Below the pieces are notes generated by a model, which saw only the letters and a list, made by a program, of their open reading frames with translations, did not search any database and had not been told where the DNA came from. The translations under genes and the position numbers were made by a program. From Platynereis dumerilii (taxonomy: Eukaryota > Annelida > Polychaeta > Phyllodocida > Nereididae), in the NCBI GenBank assembly GCA_026936325.1, contig JAPTHN010000013.1, positions 13,531,415 through 13,595,414 of the forward strand: DNA of 64,000 bases. Reading direction: 5' to 3'. Within the stretch, counting starts at the first letter, position 1. Every line of letters starts with the position of its first letter. Of this stretch, positions 57,151 to 64,000 are shown one piece after another.

Positions 57151-57529
57151 TAAATGGAAGTAAAGTGCAGCCCTTTAAGCCCAGTTTTTGGTTGTCGCAA
57201 GGATTGATTGATGAAACAGATGAGAGAGCCGAGAGTCTTCAACATGTTACAAATTTACCCCATGTGAGGAATCTTTTACTTGTCCAGCATAAGCATTGAC
57301 AGAAGGGAAAATAATTTAAATCTCTCATCCTAATGCCACCCATCACCTTTTTTTTTTGCTCTTGAAATATTTTGGATTAACCGATCAGGGACGAAACATG
57401 CAGGTAAAGACCTTGAGCTTGAGCTGAACAGCCTATTCTATAACTACTCGGCCAACCTGCCATGGCCTTCTACATTTGCATGAATACTTGTATTGTATAT
57501 ATTGTATAGTTACTGTAAACACATGCATT
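57151..57529. other. Spacer without recognised features
   Basis: AT-rich DNA with no partner seen and no motif. Confidence 0.4.
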
Positions 57530-57660
57530 TGAAGGTAAGAGCTGCTGATGTTTTTGATCGATTGTTTCATTCGACACAACATGGCAGGGGGTATTGCAAT
57601 TTCACACTTGAGTGATCAACCGTCATTCTTGCAGACATTTTCCTGATGGATATGAAATGC
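57530..57660 (+). repeat. Direct repeat X, right copy
   Basis: Matches 27,430-27,570 in the same orientation (GCTGATGT, GGCAGGGGGTATTGCAATTT, CACTTGAGTGATC). On the left side X precedes Y; here it follows Y by about 700 bp. Confidence 0.7.
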
Positions 57661-57765
57661 TATGTGGTGCGGCATTAATTCAAATGAATATAGCTTGTCT
57701 ACTTCCCAAGGTAACATAGAATAGGTGCCAAAATCTTAGTTTAATGCCATGTATTTGATATTCTA

Positions 57766-58680
57766 CAGGGTGTCTACAGAAAAAGAGGACAGTCACTTTT
57801 TTTCTTTTTCACACTCATATAAGTTCAGAATTTGGTGATAAGTCCAACATAAGAATGGATTTGACAGCCAGCCACATCATATCTATTGCAAATATGTTTA
57901 TTTGTGTATTAGATCACTATTAAAGGCAAAATGCAAGCATGATATGCTAAAGTGCTTGCGCTGCTCCAATCTGAAAGTGGCTGTCCTGTTTTCCTCATTG
58001 TTGATGAGAAATTTTTCACCATTTTTAGTTCTTATGAGAGAAGGAGTGATTCATGCGTGAATACTGAATAGTGGAACATTGGCTGATGCTCCAACTGCTG
58101 ATAATTCAAATTCAAGACCTAACACTTGGTCTCCAACATGGAGTCTTCTGACCACAAGAAAATATCAAAAATTTCTCAAATAGCCATTGAACAGAGTGCC
58201 AGAATCACTGCAAATGTTTATAATAACATTCTGAAAGAGTTTTGGGTGCCATGACATCAGAAAATAAACTTGCTTGTTGGCAAAATCATCTTCCCACAAG
58301 GTGTAGCACCTCTTCATACTGCATAGAAGACACAGAAGTGCCTCAAAACAAACCTCCTGAGCTAGGTAGAGTGCCACCCCTTGTCTCCTGAGCTGGACCC
58401 AGTGCATTATTCCATATGGGCAACTTTGAAGGCAGAATCCAGCAAGTTATCCCAACCCTTACAGTAAAGTTAAAGGCCTCCATCATGTCTGCATGGAGCA
58501 AACTGTTGGTGGAGTGCATCAAACATGCTTTCGCATGGGTGCGAAAAATGAGTAATTTGATTTGTCTGAATATACTGGTCATATACAAATCATGTTTTGT
58601 TGAATAGTAATGCTTGGAACCAAATGAAATGTAAACAAATCAAATTGCGTTGACTGTCCTTTTTTTCTGTATACACACTT
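57766..58680 (+). mobile_element. Decayed mariner-type transposon with both ends
   Basis: Termini AGGGTGTCTACAGAAAAAGA (left) and AAGTGTGTATACAGAAAAAA (right, reverse complement) continue into a shared GGACAGTCA. TA flanks both sides (57,764-57,765 and 58,681-58,682). Broken plus-strand frames give VDEKFFTIFSSYERRSD near 58,000, VYNNILKEFWVP near 58,220, and SPELDPVHYSIWATLKAE at about 58,384-58,437. These are the first-Asp, middle and third-Asp segments of mariner-group transposases in the right order. Several stops and shifts make it non-functional. Confidence 0.85.
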
Positions 58681-58867
58681 TACGCAATATTTGCATTTAG
58701 AGACTGGTCTGTTGTTATATCTGTTAGGTCTTTTCTGGTATGAAATTATCTATGCCTCTGCATCATGTTTAAAAACTATTTCAGGAAATTTGAAGAAAGA
58801 CAATAGTGCCCTTCTTTTTGGAAAAAGGGAAATATGCTTTGAATTTTGTTGCTGGGTGTATGCTACA

Positions 58868-58965
58868 CTTGCGCTGTGGTTAAGAGGTTAAGAATAAGAG
58901 TGCTCCTCTCTGCAACTACTGGCTTCTGAGGGCATGGGTTTGAATCTATCCCCGGATTCTGTCAA
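58868..58965 (+). mobile_element. tRNA-Leu-like SINE head or tRNA pseudogene
   Basis: Has a perfect A box consensus, TGGTTAAGAGG (58,877-58,887), and a degenerate B box, GGTTTGAATCT (58,937-58,947), 60 bases apart, as in class II tRNAs with a long variable arm. The acceptor stem does not pair convincingly, so a working tRNA is unlikely. Downstream lies a short perfect palindrome-like word, GAGGGTACCTTGGTACCCTC. Confidence 0.6.
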
Positions 58966-59129
58966 TCGCATGTGATTTTTTTAGCTGGAGGGTACCTTGG
59001 TACCCTCGCAGCTTCTCATCTTGTTATTTTTGCATTGAGACATGACATAATTCAAATCTGTAAAAAAAAATAATGATTTTCATAAAATGTGTTATATTAG
59101 TATAAGCACGAGCGCTTGAATTTATGACG

Positions 59130-59400
59130 TCACCAGAGCAGCAGAGCAGTGTGTATAACAGAGTATGAAAGCTGCCTCTGTTGTGAGACCTGCCTTTTTA
59201 GGGATTTCCCCTTGAGTCAGCTCTCCAATCAACACTTATACATTGAAATTTACAGGGATTGTTCATTACCCTTGTGCTATTAACCCTCATGTTTCACATT
59301 TGTTGTAAAAAAGGAATTGAGTGATCCACAACATGTTAAACTGCAGCCACACTGCAGGGGGATCGGTTACCTCGGCACTCATAACGTCACCATTCAGGGG
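59130..59400 (+). repeat. Inverted repeat bounding the 59.1-63.7 kb region, left copy
   Basis: Pairs with 63,430-63,710 in inverted sense: AGTGTGTATAACAGAGTATG at 59,146 with its partner near 63,685, GGAATTGAGTGATCC with GAATTGAGTTAGCC, and an identical GGATCGGTTACCTCGGCA at 59,361 and 63,465-63,482. Divergence is high between these anchors. Confidence 0.7.
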
Positions 59401-59699
59401 GCCCACAGGGAGGACAAGATATGCAGTTGCATGGTTTTTCAGACAAAAACAGAGCTACAGACCTTAATATTCGTCCGATATGCACAATTTAAAAAGCTTC
59501 ATGGAGGAAACAACATTGCCCAGTTCCGAGCTTAATCAATATTGCTGCTTCGTCAAAAGCTGTCCTGCTTTCAGTGACTGAACTTTGAGTTTGCACTTTT
59601 TCACTTTTGTAAAAAAATCCACAGCTCTCTAATGATTTAGTTAGAAAAAATGTTTTTATGTCAAAACATGCCTATATTAAATGACAACTTTGAGTAACC

Positions 59700-60040
59700 C
59701 ATTTCATGCTCCTAACTCAATTTACTTTTTCAAAATTAAGCATTAACTAACCCAAAAATGCTAATTTTTTGAGAAATTGGTAAAAAGTCTGCTATAAAGT
59801 TTCAGAAAAAAAATGCAAACCCAATCTACCATCAAGGCCTATACTTGCACATTATAAAAATGTAAAAATTATTTTTAGGAGCCCAATAGTTACCGAATTA
59901 TGATGAGATACATTTCAACATACACAAACTAAGTTATGACGTCCGAATGCCAATTTTTTTAGAGATTCTTGGTTTTAGAGCTTTAAGGTCTGCTATAAAA
60001 TGTGACAAAAAAATTGCCACCAAATCGATCATCGAGGGCT
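59700..60040 (+). repeat. Two-unit tandem repeat of about 190 bp
   Basis: ATGCCAATTTTTT...GTCTGCTATAAA...CCAAATC-type text occurs at about 59,757-59,842 and again at 59,947-60,038. It sits just inside the left inverted repeat, as the longer array sits just inside the right one. Confidence 0.6.
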
Positions 60041-60919
60041 CTGGGTGGAGGAATATGGGGGACAGGGAACTCAAATGTAAAATGGCATAAAACTCCATGG
60101 GATTCAGCGCTGAGGGACAGGGAATTCAAAAGTACCATTAGTAAAATTGCAAAAGGACGTGAAATTCAAAAGTAAAATGACCAAGGGACAGGGGGACACA
60201 AAACCCCATCCTGAGCCTCATCATAGGGAAATAATTGCAGATTCTAACTGCTCACTCGCTTGGCATAGATTTTTTTTTTTTGCATGAAGGGATGGTGATA
60301 TTTGGCACTAAATCTATTGATAAGCAATGCACAAGTTTAGTAAATGTATTTTTTGGAGGAGGAGGGAGTATCCCCTCCCCTAGGACTGACAAAATTGCCC
60401 TTAAACAATTAATGATTTCTCCCTGTCCCCGCCCAAAAGGAGAGGGTTGCTAGGGTGTTGCTAGGGGGTGGAGCCAAGACAGACCAGAGCCTGTGCCTCA
60501 TTCTGACATCACCAGTGCTTTTATTCATGTTGGAAATAAATGTTGTCACTGGAATAATCATCTCAGTTACTCATGTCAGACAACTGTAATGAGGCAAGTG
60601 CTGAAATAAAAATCACAGGTGCATAATCCATGGCTTTAAAGGCTATTTTTAGGCCACAGTGAGTGCTTTGGGCTCACTAAATCAAGAACAGCTTCTAGGA
60701 TCGAGACTCAGGTGTAATTTTACATCTTAGCCTGCCACTCAGGTGTGATTTTACATGTTAGGAGTGCTACTGGGCACTCTTAAGTTTAGGGGTGATTTTA
60801 AACCTAAGTTTAAGAGAACCTAAAGATAAGATTTCTTGAAACACCTAATGTTGATCCTATCCTATAAAGTTAGATGCTCCTAAGCACTGATAAGAGTGGA
60901 TTAGCACTTAGGAGTGCTT
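60041..60919. other. Low-complexity and short-repeat spacer
   Basis: Contains repeated phrases such as GGGACAGGGAA with AATTCAAAAGTA (60,050-60,200), a G-rich patch near 60,355-60,470, and a doubled CTCAGGTGTAATTTTACAT / CTCAGGTGTGATTTTACAT at 60,708 and 60,739. No gene or element recognised. Confidence 0.5.
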
Positions 60920-61890
60920 AGTTGTTGTTGTTGTTAAATGTTTATTTGGTGACATATATATGCATACAGTCGATAATTATATAATCAGTATTAGTACAAG
61001 TAAAAAGAGAAATTAATATTTTGGTTAGATTATCAACTCCTGCATCCAGCCCACTGGGCTTACAAGTCACTTTCACACTGTGTTTTACTGTTATGAGTGG
61101 CGCCAAAAATTTGATATTTTATAATAGCTATCATAGGATTTTCTATGTAAGATATAAACATAATATTATGTATATATACTTGTATTTCTGTGAAGAAAAG
61201 TGAAAATATAGGAAATATATATATGACAAGTTAAATTACTATCAGCAACACGCACAACCCAATTTCTTTCTGTAACACAATGAAACAGACGAAATAATTG
61301 TTACTAATGGCTACTATATGCAGAGAAAAAAAAAAAAAAAAAAATATTACTAATGGTTACTATATATATACAGAGAAATAAAATTTTAAAAAATATTCAT
61401 ACAAACGAGGCAGACTTTCTACTTTCATACAATTTAAGCATACAGATTTAGCAGTGTGAACAAAATATTCAGGGCTCATCACAAGTTCCCGTTGTTCTTG
61501 AACATTCATTACAAGAAATTCATCAGATGTAATATTGATGTCACTGAAGTATTTACTCCTCAGATCAGAATAGAAAGGGCATCCAAAGAGGAAATGGTAT
61601 TCATTTTCAGCTTGACCATGAGCACATAATTTACATAGTCTGTCTTGTTCATCAATTTACTCTTCCATCTACTAGTTTCTATTTCAAGAGGGAGAATACC
61701 GAGTCTCAACTAGGACAGCAGAGAGCGCTGTTTCCTACTACGTAGATGGGTATATTCTTCAACTCTAAACTGCTTTTTAAAAATTTTATAAGTTCTCAGC
61801 TTGGGTGTGTTCTGCACAGAGAAGTAAAACGGTCCCCTACTCTCGAAAAATTTTGGGGCGCTTCTATCAAAAATATAACCAGCACCTGCA
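60920..61890 (-). mobile_element. LINE 3' fragment with zinc-knuckle C-terminus
   Basis: The minus-strand 3' end is a (AAC)n tail at 60,921-60,935. Upstream, minus-strand translation of 61,380-61,655 gives DRLCKLCAHGQAENEYHFLF then GCPFYSDLRSKYF, a C-x2-C-x8-H-x4-C knuckle used by many non-LTR elements. Before it, 61,660-61,810 gives KLRTYKIFKKQFRVEEYTHL and LRLGILPLEIET. One stop (where relatives have KLRLG) and one frame change interrupt it. A different clade from the LINE at 51.3 kb. Confidence 0.8.
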
Positions 61891-62169
61891 GTTCACAAGG
61901 TAAATGCAAACGATGTCTTCGTCACTCTTCGAGTGCCAAACTAGCGTTTGCATAAAAATGTTAGTCTGCGAACAAGAACATTATGTATATATATGACACA
62001 TAACAAACTAATTCTCTTCCAACAAGAAAAACATACAAAACTGAGAATGCGTTTTGAAAAGCAGAAGAAAAAAAACAGAAGTATTTCTAGGACTTCAACA
62101 CAAACTGTTGTCTTGTCTATTACTTAGGCCTATACATGTTAATTCAAAATATTATATAATTGAGGCATT
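61891..62169. other. Spacer between LINE fragment and satellite array
   Basis: AT-rich, no feature recognised. Confidence 0.4.
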
Positions 62170-63380
62170 AGTCGTTTCAGACTTAAAATTCATGATCTTT
62201 TCTGTTTAAAATAAACAACGTTTTTGGCTGCTACAAAAATCTTAGACAAGTTCTGAAAAGGAGGATACAACATTCAAGTATTGACCGAAATATTCCCCAA
62301 CTTTCACAATTTTCCTGTCAATAGACACTGTTTATTAGTCAGTGAATTTCAGGGCTCTGAATATAGCATGTTTTGCAACACTGAAATCAGATTCTCTGGT
62401 TTCGGACCAGAAACTCAAACTTTTGTGTTTAGGCGTAAACGAATGGCGTTTTCGGCTGCAGAAATCATAGACAAATTCTGAAAGGCAGCTGATAAAATTC
62501 AAGCATTGACCGAACTATTCCCCAACTTTTAAGATTTTCCTGGTGATAGCCAGTGACTCAGTATACTGAGTGAGTTCCGTGGCTCTGAACATGGCAGGTT
62601 TTACAACATAGAAATTAGCTGTTTCTGATCTGAAATTTGCGATCTTTTGTGTTAATACAAACGACGTTTTTGACTGCAAAAAAAAATCTTAGACAAATTC
62701 CGAAAAGCATGTGACAGAAAACAAGTATACAAGTAGACTGAAATATATCCACACTTTCATAATTTTTCTATTGATGGTCTTTGAGATTCAAGGCTATAAA
62801 CATTGAATGATTTGCGAACAGGCAACAGTCTAAACGAGCTTGAAATTTGCGATCTTTCTTGTTTAAATAAACGTTGTTATTGATTGCTAATAAAAATCGT
62901 ACAACAATTCTGAGAAGCATTTGATGAAATTAAAGTGTTGACTGAAATATCTCCAAACTTTAATAATTTTTGTATAGACAGTTTTCGAGTTTCAGGCCTC
63001 AGAACATTGCATGTTTTGCAAAAAAGTTAGCAGCATGACGCACATGAAAATCGCGATCTTTTATGTTTAAAGCAACAGCCTTATTGACTGCAAAAAAAAT
63101 CGTAGATAAATTCTGAAAAGCGGGTGATAAAACTGAGGTATTGACTGATATATCTCCCTACTTTCATAATTTTCCTATAGATAGTTTTCGAGTTTCAGAG
63201 GCCTCTGAACATTGCATGTTTTGCAAAAAAAGTTCACAGCATGACGCACATGAAAATCGCGATCTTTTATGTTTAAATAAAAGAAATCAGGTATTGACTG
63301 ATACATCTCTCAAATTACATAATTTTTCTTTTAGTAGTCAGCGAGTTCCAGGGCTCCAAACATGGGATGTTTTTACTGAA
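62170..63380 (+). repeat. Tandem array of about six units, mostly 202-230 bp
   Basis: The phrase TTGACYGAAATATYYCC followed by AACTTTCATAATTTTYC marks units at about 62,281, 62,505, 62,735, 62,937, 63,139 and 63,294. Each unit also has a GAACATTGCATGTTTTGCAA-like phrase and GAAAATCGCGATCTTTTATG. The last interval is shortened to about 155 bp. Small frames here are by-products. Confidence 0.85.
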
Positions 63381-63429
63381 AAAAGACAAGTAACTCTTCA
63401 GGGTAACGTCACCCTGCAGGGCCTCTGTG

Positions 63430-63710
63430 TTGCCCCAGCAACCACTTTGTAACGTCATGAATGTGCCGAGGTAACCGATCCCCTCACTGACATTGCTGTG
63501 TAACTATGTTAATTACACAGTCATCCATTGAAAGGCCATCTTTAAAATAGGCTAACTCAATTCAAAACAACATTACCCAGAAGCCAATGTAATTTATATG
63601 ATATTTATTGATTTCTACGGCCTGCAAGACTGCTTCAAAGTGAGAAAACACCTCCCTGAAAAAGTTTCAGCTTTCATACCCTGTTATAACACACTGCAGG
63701 TAGCGTCACG
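63430..63710 (-). repeat. Inverted repeat bounding the 59.1-63.7 kb region, right copy
   Basis: Partner of 59,130-59,400. It includes GGGGATCGGTTACCTCGGCA on the minus strand and ends at GCAGTGTGTTATAACAGGGT (minus) near 63,690. Confidence 0.7.
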
Positions 63711-64000
63711 ATCATGAGCAGCATGCAGCACCACCAATCTGTGGATTCAAGTGCCCGTGAGTATAATCAAGAAGGCCTCCTTACCAAGCGTTCCATTCGC
63801 AGAGAGAAAATTGATGCCTGTGAACCCTTGTGAGAACCTGACTTCACATAGAATTATGTACTCTACAATAATCATTATATGAGTTGGTCCTGTCAGAGAC
63901 GTACACATACAAAAGAAAATCTAGGTAAAGATGATGCTGATACGAGTCTTGGTCCCCTGCGTGCCATCTTTTGGGGGTAAAATCATTTGTCAGTAAAGTA
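63711..64000. other. Window end, no feature
   Basis: Sequence beyond the inverted repeat with no recognisable gene, repeat or motif. Confidence 0.4.

Noticed and set aside
1-64000. LTR retrotransposons, retroviral or Polinton-type remains
   Set aside because: No long direct repeats bounding gag/pol-like frames and no integrase, protease or capsid segments were seen. All reverse transcriptase segments are of the non-LTR type.

Overview
This 64 kb window is AT-rich, intron- or intergenic-like DNA of an animal. I recognise no host protein-coding gene, rRNA or intact tRNA. What can be supported is a dense mosaic of segmental duplications, non-LTR retrotransposons (LINEs), tRNA-derived SINEs and decayed or non-autonomous DNA transposons of the Tc1/mariner and TTAA-target types. 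CR1/L2-like and jockey-like LINEs, a SINE with an L2/V-SINE-type tail, mariner fossils and frequent TACATGTA and AGGCCTA words fit a marine invertebrate, perhaps an echinoderm. That species guess is low confidence. All pairings below were made by eye.

Layout. (1) 1-17,100: a direct duplication pairs 1-2,757 with 14,569-16,752. Between the two copies lies a tandem array of about 2.6 kb units (3,676-13,940), two of which carry insertions (a CCAAT-rich transposon and a SINE). (2) 17,100-22,910: further shuffled copies of the same duplicated blocks, interrupted by a LINE fragment, a TTAA-target element and a mariner fossil. (3) 22,910-27,430: mostly unique-looking DNA plus an inverted-repeat element with a second TIR element nested in it. 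(4) 28,000-56,045: a giant imperfect inverted repeat. The left arm (28,000-37,822) reads as the reverse complement of the right arm (39,533-56,045), around a loop near 38.7 kb. The right arm is longer mainly because it took up two LINEs, a LINE tail and two TIR elements, each missing at the matching place in the left arm. (5) 56,070-64,000: a directly repeated block, a small TA-target element, a GATA microsatellite, a mariner fossil, a tRNA-like SINE head, and a region bounded by inverted repeats with internal satellite arrays and a LINE fragment.

The most interesting signal is within the giant inverted repeat. The arms have drifted apart over most of their length (by eye often 10-20% with many indels), yet several islands are almost unchanged. 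One 211 bp stretch is identical in both arms (35,792-36,002 and 41,875-42,085). Another 575 bp stretch pairs without a gap and with about nine mismatches (29,701-30,275 and 53,906-54,480). None contains a recognisable coding region. They look like duplicated conserved non-coding elements, or like tracts kept alike by gene conversion.
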